Shown here in pieces: positions 8,422 to 16,742 of a stretch of DNA of 23,844 nt. This stretch comes from an uncultured Opitutia bacterium (GTDB lineage Bacteria > Verrucomicrobiota > Verrucomicrobiia > Opitutales > Opitutaceae). Every line of letters starts with the position of its first letter. The stretch's first letter is position 1. The DNA lies in the NCBI GenBank assembly GCA_903938935.1, contig CAJAFD010000014.1:1-23844 (forward strand). The letters run 5' to 3'. Both the position numbers and the translations under genes were made by a program. The notes below the pieces were generated by a model. The model was not told the origin of the DNA, did not search any database, and saw only the letters and a list, made by a program, of their open reading frames with translations.

Positions 8422-9744
8422 TCAGTCGTTGAAATCGCCAATGCGGAGCAGCACGGGTGGTTCGAGCACGCTGCTCAAACCGGCGAGGTGTTTGAGGGTG
8501 GCGCCGATGGCGCGTTCGTCGCTCTCGTGCGTCGTAAGTACGAGCGAGGCGGCACCGATGCGGTCGGAGGGATTTTGAATCACGCTGGCGATGCTGACGT
8601 GGTGTTTGGCCATCACGGAGGCGACGCGAGCGAGGACGCCGGGTTGGTCTTTTACCGAGAGACGAACGTAGTAGCGGCTGCGAATACGCTCGGGCGGAGC
8701 GAGGCGGCAATCGGCGCACGGGGCGGGCGCGTCGTCGCCCATGTGGTGCGCGCCTTTGCCGTGACGGAGCAGCGCGACCGCATCGGCGATGTCGCTGATG
8801 ACGGCGCTGGCGGTAGCGTCTTGGCCCGCGCCGCGGCCGATATAAAGCGTGGTGCCGACGATGTCGCCCGTGACGGAGATCGCGTTGAAGACGCCGCTGA
8901 CGTTGGCGAGGACGTTGCCCTCGGGCAGCAGCGTGGGTTGCACGCGGACACTGATTTCGTTGGTCGTGAAATCACGGGTGATAACCGCGAGTAGCTTGAT
9001 GCCGTAGCCGAGGGTGGCGGCGGTCTTAAAATCGGCGGGCGTGATGCGGCTGATGCCTTCAACGAGCATGCGGTCGGGCTTGATCCACATGCCGTGGGCG
9101 AGCCAAGCGAGGACCGAGGCTTTGTGGGCGGTGTCCCAACCATCGACGTCGAGGGATTCATCGGCTTCGGCGTAGCCGAGGCGTTTGGCATCGGCGAGGA
9201 CATCGGCGTAGGGCGCGTCGCGCTCCTCCATCTGCGTGAGGATGTAGTTACACGTGCCGTTGAGGATGCCGTAAATGCGGGTGAAACGATTGGCGACGAG
9301 GCCTTCGCGCAGGGCTTTGATGAGCGGGATGCCGCCGGCGACGCTGGCTTCAAAAAAGAAATGCCCGCCGTGCTTACGCGCCGTCGCAAAAATCTCGGCG
9401 CCGTGCGCGCAGATGAGGGCTTTGTTGGCAGAGACGACGATTTTGCCGCGCGTGAGGGCGGCGAGCGTCACTTGGCGAGCGAGGCCGGTGCCGCCCATGA
9501 GTTCGCAGACGATGTCGATCTTGGGATCGGTCGCGATGGCGAGGGGATCGTCGGTGAGCTTGGCGGCGGCGATTTTAACCGGGCGCTTTTTCTTGAGATC
9601 GCGAGCGGAAGCGCGCGCGAGCACGAGCTTGGCGCCGAGCCGGGTCTCAAGCAGCGCACGCGAGCGCTCAAGGTGTTTCCAGACGCCTTGGCCCACGGTG
9701 CCAAAGCCGCAGATACCGATCGTAATAGTCAGAGGCGAGCTCAT
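8422..9744 (-). CDS. hom: Homoserine dehydrogenase
   Basis: The product (440 residues) reduces aspartate semialdehyde to homoserine using NAD(P)H, the branch point to threonine and methionine. The N-terminal Rossmann fold shows GICGFGTVGQG (10-20). The central catalytic domain shows SANKAL with Lys108, YGILNGTCNYIL (158-169) and WDTAHKAS with Lys208. A C-terminal ACT domain (about 355-430, with VKDQPGVLARVASVM) implies feedback regulation, probably by threonine. Its ATG overlaps the plsY stop as ATGA (9741-9744), suggesting translational coupling, and lysC follows after 17 bases. It is monofunctional, not fused to aspartokinase as in enterobacterial ThrA, although the two genes are adjacent. 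The aspartate semialdehyde dehydrogenase gene (asd) between the two steps is absent from this window. Confidence 0.95.
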   Translation of the reverse strand: MSSPLTITIGICGFGTVGQGVWKHLERSRALLETRLGAKLVLARASARDLKKKRPVKIAAAKLTDDPLAIATDPKIDIVCELMGGTGLARQVTLAALTRGKIVVSANKALICAHGAEIFATARKHGGHFFFEASVAGGIPLIKALREGLVANRFTRIYGILNGTCNYILTQMEERDAPYADVLADAKRLGYAEADESLDVDGWDTAHKASVLAWLAHGMWIKPDRMLVEGISRITPADFKTAATLGYGIKLLAVITRDFTTNEISVRVQPTLLPEGNVLANVSGVFNAISVTGDIVGTTLYIGRGAGQDATASAVISDIADAVALLRHGKGAHHMGDDAPAPCADCRLAPPERIRSRYYVRLSVKDQPGVLARVASVMAKHHVSIASVIQNPSDRIGAASLVLTTHESDERAIGATLKHLAGLSSVLEPPVLLRIGDFND

Positions 9745-10430
9745 GGCTTGGCGGCAGGTTTTTTCACAAAACGATTTTCCGTGCCGTTAATGAGACGCGT
9801 GATGTTGGCGCGGTGCCGCACGATCACAAAGAGCGAGGCGAGGCTGGAAAACACGAGGAGCGGTTTCGGCTGGCCCTGTAAAAACACCGTGATTGGCAGG
9901 GCCGCCGCCGAGAGGATCGACGCGAGCGAGACGTAACGGCTGGCATAAAACGTCGCGACCCACACTGCGGCGGCGACGAGCGCGCCCAAAGGCATGAGCA
10001 CGAGACAACCGCCGGCGGCCGTGGCGACACCTTTACCCCCGCGGAAACCCGTGAAGCAGGAAAAACTGTGGCCAAGCATCGCGCCCACTAGACCGGCCAT
10101 CCCCAGATTAACCCAATCGGCGCCCGCGTAGGTGCCGTTGAGCAACGAAAACGGGGCCGAGAGCTCGATCGTGAGCTTGCTGCTGCTGGAGCCGAAAGCC
10201 CACGCCGCAGCCAACGCACCTTTGGCGGCATCGAGCGCGAAGACCAGGTTGCCCGGGCCAGGACCGAGCACGCGGCGCACGTTGGTGGCGCCGGGATTTT
10301 TGCTGCCGACCTCAAAGATGTTCACGCCCTTGGCACGCGCGACCAGATAACCAAAAGGCAACGCGCCTAATAGGTAGCCGACGAGAGCGGTGAAGATAAG
10401 GGCAGTGAACACGGGAGGAGGCGGGAGCAA
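9741..10430 (-). CDS. plsY: Glycerol-3-phosphate acyltransferase PlsY
   Basis: This inner-membrane enzyme (up to 229 residues) acylates the 1-position of glycerol-3-phosphate using acyl-phosphate, the first step of phospholipid synthesis. All three PlsY motifs are visible: GSKNPGATNVRR (42-53), GHSFSCFTGFRGGKGVAT (120-137) and RHRANITRLINGTE (205-218). The rest is strongly hydrophobic, in keeping with a multi-helix membrane protein. A segment at about 80-108 makes it somewhat longer than typical ~200-residue PlsY. The start is uncertain: TTG 10430 opens the frame with LPPPP, while GTG 10412 would begin directly before the first helix; no ATG fits. It sits 19 bases after serA and overlaps hom by four bases. 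Its acyl-phosphate supplier plsX is not here, so its place in an amino acid operon is unexplained. Confidence 0.94.
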   Translation of the reverse strand: MLPPPPVFTALIFTALVGYLLGALPFGYLVARAKGVNIFEVGSKNPGATNVRRVLGPGPGNLVFALDAAKGALAAAWAFGSSSSKLTIELSAPFSLLNGTYAGADWVNLGMAGLVGAMLGHSFSCFTGFRGGKGVATAAGGCLVLMPLGALVAAAVWVATFYASRYVSLASILSAAALPITVFLQGQPKPLLVFSSLASLFVIVRHRANITRLINGTENRFVKKPAAKP

Positions 10431-10449
10431 CGCTGGGGGTTAGACGGGA

Positions 10450-12039
10450 TTAAAGTTGGACGAATTTCGCGAGCTTGATCGCGGGATGCGCCTTCAATTC
10501 GGCTCGGGCAGCGGCGCTGGGTTCGCTATCGAGGTTAATCACCATGAGCGCGGTCTCGCCGGCCTGTTGGCGACTGAGGGACATGTTGGCGATGTTGACC
10601 TGGTCTTTGCCGAGGAGCGTACCGACGTAACCGATCATGCCGGGTGCGTCTTGATTTTCGATGATCAGGAGCTTGCCGGTAGCGATCACTTCGACGTCGC
10701 GGCCGTTGACGGCGACGATGCGCGGGCTGTTGGCCTTGGTGACCAAGGTGCCCGCAGCGCTGCGCGCGGAACCGTCAGCGCCGACCGCTTCGACGACGAT
10801 CAACTCGGTGTAATCGGAGTCGTCGGAGGATTTGATGATCTCGCTGCGCAAGCCGAGGCGTTCGAGCATGATCGGGGCGTTGACGACGTTAACGCCCTCG
10901 CCGCTGATGCGCGTGAGGTAGCCGCGCTGGATGGAGCGCGTGATGGCATTGGCGTCAAGGTCGACGATTTTGCCGAAATAGGTGATGCGCAATTTGGCGA
11001 CGGCGGCCGGAGCGAGTTGTTGGACCAGCGTGCCGAGTTTGGCGCCGAGATCGAGGTAAGGTCCGAGGATCTTAGCGGTGGCGGCGTCGACGGAGGGGAG
11101 ATTGACGGCGTTGCGCACGGCGCCGTTGAGGAGGACATCAGCGATCTGCTCGGCGACTTCGACGCCGACGGCGTCTTGGGCTTCGGCGGTGGAAGCGCCG
11201 AGGTGGGGCGTGAGCGTGACGTTGGGCAAGGTGCGCAGCTCGCTGTCTTTGGCGAGCGGCTCTTCTTCAAAAACGTCGAGACCGGCGGCGGCGACTTGGC
11301 CGGATTTCAGCGCGGCGATGAGCGCGCTTTCTTTAATAATGCCACCGCGCGCGCAGTTGAAGATGCGCAGGCCTTTCTTGGCCTTGGCGAACGCCGCTTC
11401 GTCGATCATGTAGTGCGTGTCTTCCGTCAACGGCATGTGGACGGTGATGTAGTCGGCTTGGGCGAGGAGTTCGTCGAGCGAGACGCCCTCGATCTGCATG
11501 GCCTTGGCGCGACTGGGGGCGAGGTACGGGTCGTAGGCGAGTACGCGCATGCCGAAGGCTTGGGCGCGCTTGGCGACTTCGCCGCCGATGCGGCCGAGAC
11601 CGACGATACCGAGGGTCTTTTTAAAGAGTTCGATGCCGGAGAAACTTTTTCGATCCCATTGGCCGGCTTTCATGGAAGCGGCGGCTTGAGGCACGGGCCG
11701 CGCACCGCAGAGGATGTGGGTAAACGTGAGCTCGGCGGTCGCCACGGTGTTGCCCGAGGGGGTGTTCATGACGATCACGCCGCGTTCGGTGGCGGCATCG
11801 ACATCGACGTTGTCCACGCCGACGCCGGCGCGGCCCACGACTTTGAGTAAGGGGGCCGCGGCGAATACGGCGGCAGTGATCTTCGTCTCCGAACGCACGG
11901 CGATGGCGTGCACATCCTTCACCAGCTCGAGGATCTTGTCCGGCGAGGAGCCGTAAGCCTCGATGACTTCGAGGCCGGGCTGCGTACGCAGAAAGGCGAC
12001 TCCCTTAGGTGAGATCTTATCAGCAACGAGGACTTTCAT
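10450..12039 (-). CDS. serA: D-3-phosphoglycerate dehydrogenase
   Basis: The product (529 residues) oxidises 3-phosphoglycerate with NAD+, the first step of serine synthesis. It is the long (type I) form. The substrate and nucleotide domains show VGRAGVGVDNVD (68-79), GLGRIG (147-152) followed by Asp170 for NAD, and the catalytic Arg231 (NCARGG), Glu260 (FEEEP) and His279 (PHLGAST). Then come an intervening allosteric-substrate-binding-type domain (about 320-450) and a C-terminal ACT domain (about 455-529, with ENQDAPGMIGYVG), the site of serine inhibition in homologues. It is the first gene of the five-gene minus-strand block, so its upstream region probably drives plsY, hom, lysC and thrC too. 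ATG 12039 starts exactly at the family's MKVLVADKIS. No Shine-Dalgarno is seen. Confidence 0.95.
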   Translation of the reverse strand: MKVLVADKISPKGVAFLRTQPGLEVIEAYGSSPDKILELVKDVHAIAVRSETKITAAVFAAAPLLKVVGRAGVGVDNVDVDAATERGVIVMNTPSGNTVATAELTFTHILCGARPVPQAAASMKAGQWDRKSFSGIELFKKTLGIVGLGRIGGEVAKRAQAFGMRVLAYDPYLAPSRAKAMQIEGVSLDELLAQADYITVHMPLTEDTHYMIDEAAFAKAKKGLRIFNCARGGIIKESALIAALKSGQVAAAGLDVFEEEPLAKDSELRTLPNVTLTPHLGASTAEAQDAVGVEVAEQIADVLLNGAVRNAVNLPSVDAATAKILGPYLDLGAKLGTLVQQLAPAAVAKLRITYFGKIVDLDANAITRSIQRGYLTRISGEGVNVVNAPIMLERLGLRSEIIKSSDDSDYTELIVVEAVGADGSARSAAGTLVTKANSPRIVAVNGRDVEVIATGKLLIIENQDAPGMIGYVGTLLGKDQVNIANMSLSRQQAGETALMVINLDSEPSAAARAELKAHPAIKLAKFVQL

Positions 12040-12240
12040 ATGGACAGAGGTCCCACGAGGGAAATCCCCCTGCCTCGGCCAAGCAAGGAAAAGGTTATTA
12101 ATAAGATGGCCGTTACAGGCGTGACCGTGGCACGTATCTTGCCCATGAATTGACGTCGAATCTCTTTGGCCAATCCTACGTCTTTAAGCATTCACCCCAA
12201 GCAGACTCAAATTTAAGACTTTTATCTCTTTTTTATCCCC
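12040..12240. promoter_or_regulatory. Divergent promoter region, serA block / RND block
   Basis: These 201 bases separate the two largest transcription units. An AT-rich perfect palindrome TTATTAATAA lies at 12095-12104 in otherwise GC-rich DNA, about 55 bases upstream of the serA start. It could be part of the -10 region or an operator. Toward the RND block, TTGACG (12150-12155) resembles a -35 box but has no good -10 at 16-18 bases. A T-run (TTTTTTATCCCC) lies directly before the adaptor ATG. No leader peptide, T-box or riboswitch was recognised. Confidence 0.3.
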
Positions 12241-13464
12241 ATGCTGCCCCAGAATTTCTTGTCCCGTTCGTACGTCCGGTTGCTCAGTATTATGAGCGTT
12301 GCCGTCACGATAAGTTTGAGCGGTTGCGCCGATAAATCCGCCGGACGAGGCGGTCGCGGAGCCGGTGCAGCCGCCCCGGTTATCGCAGGCAAAGTCGAAC
12401 GCAAGGTCGTACCCCTCAACCTCGAGGCCGTCGGCGCCGTCGAACCCAGCCGCACCGCCTCCGTGCGCTCTCAGGTCACAGGCACACTCGTGAAAATCAA
12501 TTTCACCGAAGGCCAAGATGTCCGCCAAGGCGATATCCTCTTCCAGATCGATCCCCGGCCCTTCCAAAATAGCCTGCGCTCTGCCGAAGCCGACCTCCAA
12601 CGCATCAAAGTCCAACTCGGCACCGCCCTCGCCCAAGTCGACCGCTACCGCGCCCTCAGCGACAGCGCCCTCGTCTCCCAAGAACAGTTTCAAGCCATCT
12701 CCGACTCCGCCCGCGCGCTCCAATCCCAGCAACTCGCCAGCGAAGCCGCCGCCGCCAACGCCCGCCTCCAACTCGATTACTGCACCATCCGCGCCCCTCT
12801 TACAGGCCGCACCGGCAACATCCCCGTCCACGAAGGCGACCTCGTCCGCGTCAACGAAGCCGGTGGCCAACTCGTCTCCGTCCACCAACTCAGTCCCATC
12901 AACGTCACCTTTAGCGTCCCTCAACAATACTTCGGCGCCCTCGTGCGGTACCGCGCCTCCGGCGCCATCAAGGTCAAAGTCATCCCCCCTGGCACCGACG
13001 AACAAGCCGAGGAAGGCGAACTCATCTTCATGGACAACACCGTCGATCCTTCGACCGGCACCCTGAAACTCAAAGCCGCCTTCCCCAACCCCCAACACCG
13101 TCTCTGGCCCGGCCAATTCGCCACGGTCACCGTCACCCTCGCCGCCCCGGAAGCCCTCACCGTCGCCAGCAGCGCCCTCCAAACTTCGCAGGCCGGCCAA
13201 CACGTTTACGTCATCCTCCCTGATAAAACCGCCGAGCTACGGCCCGTCACCGTCGAACGTTTCGCCGGTCCCCTCGCCGTCATCGCCAAAGGTCTCAGCG
13301 AGGGCGAGACCGTCGTCGTGGACGGCCAACTTCGCGTCATCCCCGGCAAACCCGTTGAAATCAAAACCGCCGACGGCACGAGCGGCGCGGCGGATGGCAA
13401 ACGCTCCAAGGCCGGCGGCGATAAAGCCAAAAGCAAGAAAACCAGTCCCGACACGTCCAAGTAA
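12241..13464 (+). CDS. RND efflux periplasmic adaptor (membrane fusion protein), lipoprotein
   Basis: This periplasmic adaptor (407 residues) would link an RND pump to an outer-membrane channel. The N-terminus is a lipoprotein signal: a basic stretch, a hydrophobic run and the lipobox LSGC with Cys29. After a Gly/Arg/Ala-rich linker come the halves of the lipoyl/barrel-sandwich domain (SQVTGTLVKINFTEGQDVRQ and the later TIRAPLTGRTGNIPV). They flank an alpha-hairpin (about 115-170), then a beta-barrel and a membrane-proximal domain (GLSEGETVVVDGQLRVIPG). This is the MdtA/AcrA layout. The C-terminal 30 residues are Lys/Ser/Gly-rich and look disordered. It is 12 bases upstream of permease 1 and is almost certainly its partner. 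The ATG at 12241 supplies the full signal peptide; Met18 would remove the basic region. Confidence 0.9.
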   Translation: MLPQNFLSRSYVRLLSIMSVAVTISLSGCADKSAGRGGRGAGAAAPVIAGKVERKVVPLNLEAVGAVEPSRTASVRSQVTGTLVKINFTEGQDVRQGDILFQIDPRPFQNSLRSAEADLQRIKVQLGTALAQVDRYRALSDSALVSQEQFQAISDSARALQSQQLASEAAAANARLQLDYCTIRAPLTGRTGNIPVHEGDLVRVNEAGGQLVSVHQLSPINVTFSVPQQYFGALVRYRASGAIKVKVIPPGTDEQAEEGELIFMDNTVDPSTGTLKLKAAFPNPQHRLWPGQFATVTVTLAAPEALTVASSALQTSQAGQHVYVILPDKTAELRPVTVERFAGPLAVIAKGLSEGETVVVDGQLRVIPGKPVEIKTADGTSGAADGKRSKAGGDKAKSKKTSPDTSK

Positions 13465-13476
13465 CAAGCCGGCGCC

Positions 13477-16400
13477 ATGAACATCCCCGAACAGTTTATC
13501 CGCCGCCCGGTGATGACGACGCTCGTCACCGCCGCCATCACCCTCTTCGGCTGGATGGCCTACGAACGCCTACCGGTCAGCGATTTGCCCAACGTCGATT
13601 TCCCGACCATCTCTGTCTCCGCCAGCCTTCCCGGTGCGAGCCCGGAAACGATGGCCGCCTCCGTCGCAACCCCGCTCGAACAACAATTCTCCAGCATCGC
13701 CGGCATCGAATCGATGTCCTCCACCAGCTCGCTCGGTGGCACCTCGATCACGATGCAGTTCAGCCTCGATCGCAATATCGACGGCGCCGCCCAAGACGTG
13801 CAATCCGCCATCGCCGCCGTCCAACGCCGGCTTCCGCGCGATATGCCCAATCCGCCGTCGTTTCGTAAATCCAACCCCAACGACGACTCGATCATGTTGA
13901 TCGCGCTCTCGTCGAAGACCCTCGCCCTCTCCGAAGTCAACGAATACGCCGAGACGGTCCTCGCCCAACGCATCTCCACCGTCGACGGCGTCTCCCAAGT
14001 CAACGTCTTCGGCGCGCAAAAATACGCCGTCCGCGTGCGCCTCGACCCCCGCGCCCTCGCCGCCCGCGGCATCGGCATCGACGAAGTCCGCTCCGCGCTG
14101 GATACCAACAACGTCAACCTCCCCGCCGGCGTGATCGACGGCGCCACCAAGGCCACCACCCTCATCGCCACGGGCCAACTCAAGAGCGCCAGCGGTTTCG
14201 GTAATGTCATGGTCACCTACCGCAACGGCGCTCCCGTGCGTTTGTCGGATGTCGCGAAAGTGACCGATAGCGTTGAAAACGAAAAATCGTTCAGCTGGTT
14301 CGACTACCGTTTCAAGGAGGGCGTCGAAGACCCCGCGTTTGCCGCCGGCACCAAGGAGACGCGCTCGATCATCCTCTCGATCCAACGCCAACCTGGCACC
14401 AACACCATCAAGGTCGTCGACGGCGTCAAAGCCCTGCTCCCGACCTTCCGCGCGCAACTGCCCGCCACCATCGAGCTCGACACCGTCGTGGACCGTTCGA
14501 TCAGCATCCGCGAATCGGTGCACGACGTGAAATTCACTCTCGTGCTCGCCATCATTCTGGTGGTGCTCGTGATCTTCCTGTTCCTGCGTTCGCTCTCGGC
14601 CACCATCATCCCGAGCATCGCGATGCCCATCGCCGTCCTCGGCACGTTTGGGGTGATGTATTTCTTCGATTTTAGCATCGATAACATCTCGCTGCTCGCG
14701 CTCACCCTTTCCGTAGGTTTCGTCGTCGACGACGCGATCGTGATGCTCGAAAATATCGTCCGCCACATCGAGAAAGGCGAAACCGTCATGGCCGCCTCCC
14801 TGCGCGGCTCCCGCGAAATCGGTTTCACCATTCTCTCGATGACGATCTCGCTGGTCGCGGTCTTCATCCCCGTGCTGTTTATGGGCGGGGTACTCGGACG
14901 CTTGCTGCACGAATTCGCCGTCACTATTTCCGCGGCTATTCTCGTCTCCGGTTTTGTGTCGCTCACGTTGACGCCGATGTTGTGCAGCCGGTTTCTCAAG
15001 CCGATCAATCCCCACGCCAAGCACGGTCGTTTCTATGCTTTAACCGAGCGCCTGTTCCAGAGCAGCGTGAATCTCTACGAGCGCACCCTGCGCCTATCGC
15101 TCCAGTGGCGCAAAACCGTCATGGGCATCGCCCTCGCCACCATCGGTCTCACGCTTTGGCTATTAGTCATCACCCCTAAAGGCTTCATTCCCACCGAGGA
15201 CACCGGCCGCATCCAAGTCATGGTCGAAGCCGCGCAAGATACCTCTTTCGACGCGATGGTCGCTTATCAACGCACCGTCACCGCTACGATCCGACGCAAT
15301 CCTTACGTCAAAGACAGCATCGTCTTCGTCGGCTCCATGGGCCGCAGCGGCGGCACCAGTAACACCAGCCGTATGTTTGTCTCTCTGATCGACGGTAAAC
15401 GCCCCAATGCCAACCAAGTCGCTCAAATGCTACGCACGGAAACCGCCGGCATTCCGGGTGTGCGTGTGTTTCCAACGGTGCCCCCGAGTATCCGCCTCGG
15501 CTCCCGCGGCTCCTCCTCGGTGTATCAGTACACCCTCTACGGTACCGACCTACAGGAGCTCTATCGCGTCACCCCACCTTTGCTGGAACGCATCCGCGAA
15601 GTCCCTGGCATCATCGACGTGAGCTCCGATCTCCAGATCACCAGCCCGCAGCTGATCATCGACATCGACCGCGACAAGACCTCATCCCTCGGCCTCAACG
15701 CGCAACAAGTTGAGGACACCCTCTACAGCGCCTTTGGCGCCCGCCAGGTTTCCACGATCTACACGTCGACCAATCAATATGCCGTCATCCTAGAGCTCGC
15801 CGAAAAATATCTGCGCGATCCTGCCTCCCTCTCCTTGCTTTATCTGCGCAACCGCGAAGGTAAACTCATACCACTGGAGAGCGTCGCCAAGCTCCGACCC
15901 TCCGTCGGCCCGCTCACCGTCGCACACCTCGGCCAAGTTCCCGCCGTGACGATCAGCTTCAACCTCAAACCCGAACTCGCGCTCAGCGAAGCCACCGAAC
16001 AGATTGAAAAAATCGCCCGCGAACTCGTCCCAGCCACCGTCAGCGGCACGTTCCAAGGCACCGCCGCTGCCTTTACCAGTTCCCTGAAAGGCCTCGGGCT
16101 CACGCTGCTCATCGCCGTGCTCGTGATCTACTTGGTGCTCGGCATTCTCTACGAAGATTTTGTGCACCCCATCACGATTCTCTCCGGCCTGCCCGCGGCG
16201 ACGTTTGGCGCGCTTCTCACCCTACTTATCTTTGGCCAGGAACTTAACATGTATGGTTACGTCGGTCTGATCATGTTGATCGGCATCGTAAAAAAGAACG
16301 CCATCATGATGATCGACTTCGCCCTCGACGCCCAACGCCACCACGGCAAAACCGCCGAAGCGGCGATCTTCGAAGCCTGCATCGTCCGCTTCCGCCCGAT

Positions 16401-16653
16401 CATGATGACCACCCTCGCGGCCATCGCGGGCACTTTGCCCATCGCGCTCGGTTGGGGCGCCGGCGCCGACGCCCGCCGCACCCTTGGCCTCGCCGTCGTC
16501 GGCGGCCTGCTCGTGTCTCAAATTCTTACGCTCTACATCACGCCGGTGTTTTACCTGTTTATGGAGCGTTTCACCAAACATCTCTCACCGAAGCCAATCT
16601 CCGAATTTGAGGATACCGCGCCCCCGACTAACTCGGCCGCGCCCGCCCGCTAA
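13477..16653 (+). CDS. RND efflux permease 1 (HAE1 family, MdtB/MdtC-like)
   Basis: This inner-membrane proton-driven exporter (1058 residues) has the usual RND plan: helix 1, large periplasmic loop, helices 2-6, helix 7, second loop, helices 8-12. The N-terminus (FIRRPVMTTLVTAAITLFG) and DLPNVDFPTISVSASLPGASPE are typical of HAE1 pumps. The proton-relay residues are intact: Asp418-Asp419 in GFVVDDAIVMLEN (helix 4), Lys940 in IGIVKKNAIMMIDFA (helix 10) and an Arg in VRFRPIMMT (helix 11). The spacing QRQPGTNTI fits MdtB/MdtC-type multidrug pumps rather than metal pumps. An apparent extra segment of about 17 residues lies near 271-292, compared with my memory of MdtB. It follows its adaptor by 12 bases; a hairpin-containing 89-base gap precedes permease 2. 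The substrate cannot be read from the sequence. Confidence 0.93.
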   Translation: MNIPEQFIRRPVMTTLVTAAITLFGWMAYERLPVSDLPNVDFPTISVSASLPGASPETMAASVATPLEQQFSSIAGIESMSSTSSLGGTSITMQFSLDRNIDGAAQDVQSAIAAVQRRLPRDMPNPPSFRKSNPNDDSIMLIALSSKTLALSEVNEYAETVLAQRISTVDGVSQVNVFGAQKYAVRVRLDPRALAARGIGIDEVRSALDTNNVNLPAGVIDGATKATTLIATGQLKSASGFGNVMVTYRNGAPVRLSDVAKVTDSVENEKSFSWFDYRFKEGVEDPAFAAGTKETRSIILSIQRQPGTNTIKVVDGVKALLPTFRAQLPATIELDTVVDRSISIRESVHDVKFTLVLAIILVVLVIFLFLRSLSATIIPSIAMPIAVLGTFGVMYFFDFSIDNISLLALTLSVGFVVDDAIVMLENIVRHIEKGETVMAASLRGSREIGFTILSMTISLVAVFIPVLFMGGVLGRLLHEFAVTISAAILVSGFVSLTLTPMLCSRFLKPINPHAKHGRFYALTERLFQSSVNLYERTLRLSLQWRKTVMGIALATIGLTLWLLVITPKGFIPTEDTGRIQVMVEAAQDTSFDAMVAYQRTVTATIRRNPYVKDSIVFVGSMGRSGGTSNTSRMFVSLIDGKRPNANQVAQMLRTETAGIPGVRVFPTVPPSIRLGSRGSSSVYQYTLYGTDLQELYRVTPPLLERIREVPGIIDVSSDLQITSPQLIIDIDRDKTSSLGLNAQQVEDTLYSAFGARQVSTIYTSTNQYAVILELAEKYLRDPASLSLLYLRNREGKLIPLESVAKLRPSVGPLTVAHLGQVPAVTISFNLKPELALSEATEQIEKIARELVPATVSGTFQGTAAAFTSSLKGLGLTLLIAVLVIYLVLGILYEDFVHPITILSGLPAATFGALLTLLIFGQELNMYGYVGLIMLIGIVKKNAIMMIDFALDAQRHHGKTAEAAIFEACIVRFRPIMMTTLAAIAGTLPIALGWGAGADARRTLGLAVVGGLLVSQILTLYITPVFYLFMERFTKHLSPKPISEFEDTAPPTNSAAPAR

Positions 16654-16683
16654 ACCTCTTACGTTTGGAACCGTCCCCTTCGC

Positions 16684-16705
16684 CAGCGCGGGCTAACCCT
16701 CGCTG
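16684..16705 (+). other. Hairpin between the two RND permease genes
   Basis: CAGCG (16684-16688) pairs with CGCTG (16701-16705), and GGG (16690-16692) with CCC (16697-16699), across one C/T mismatch and a four-base CTAA loop. It lies in the 89-base gap between permease 1 and permease 2. The T-run at 16732-16736 is too far away for a standard terminator. It may be a processing or partial termination element, or chance GC structure. Confidence 0.3.
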
Positions 16706-16742
16706 ACTTCCGGACTCGCTGTAGACCGTCGTTTTTAAAGCT

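Noticed and set aside
8405..8719. N-terminal extension of the lysC frame (105 codons)
   Set aside because: Arg-rich, overlaps the hom 3' end; aspartate kinase starts cleanly at MARIVQKYGGTS.
10456..11850. 464-codon open frame on + strand opposite serA
   Set aside because: Low-complexity Asp/Gly/Val-rich translation fully antisense to a secure serA; a GC-driven shadow.
12150..12180. TTGACG as -35 box for the RND block
   Set aside because: No acceptable -10 hexamer at 16-18 bases; kept only as a remark in the intergenic entry.
12184..13203. 339-codon open frame on - strand opposite adaptor 1
   Set aside because: Gly/Asp/Glu-rich shadow of a clear membrane fusion protein gene.
13570..15024. 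484-codon open frame on - strand opposite RND permease 1
   Set aside because: Asp/Glu/His/Arg-rich, no motif, fully antisense to a secure permease.
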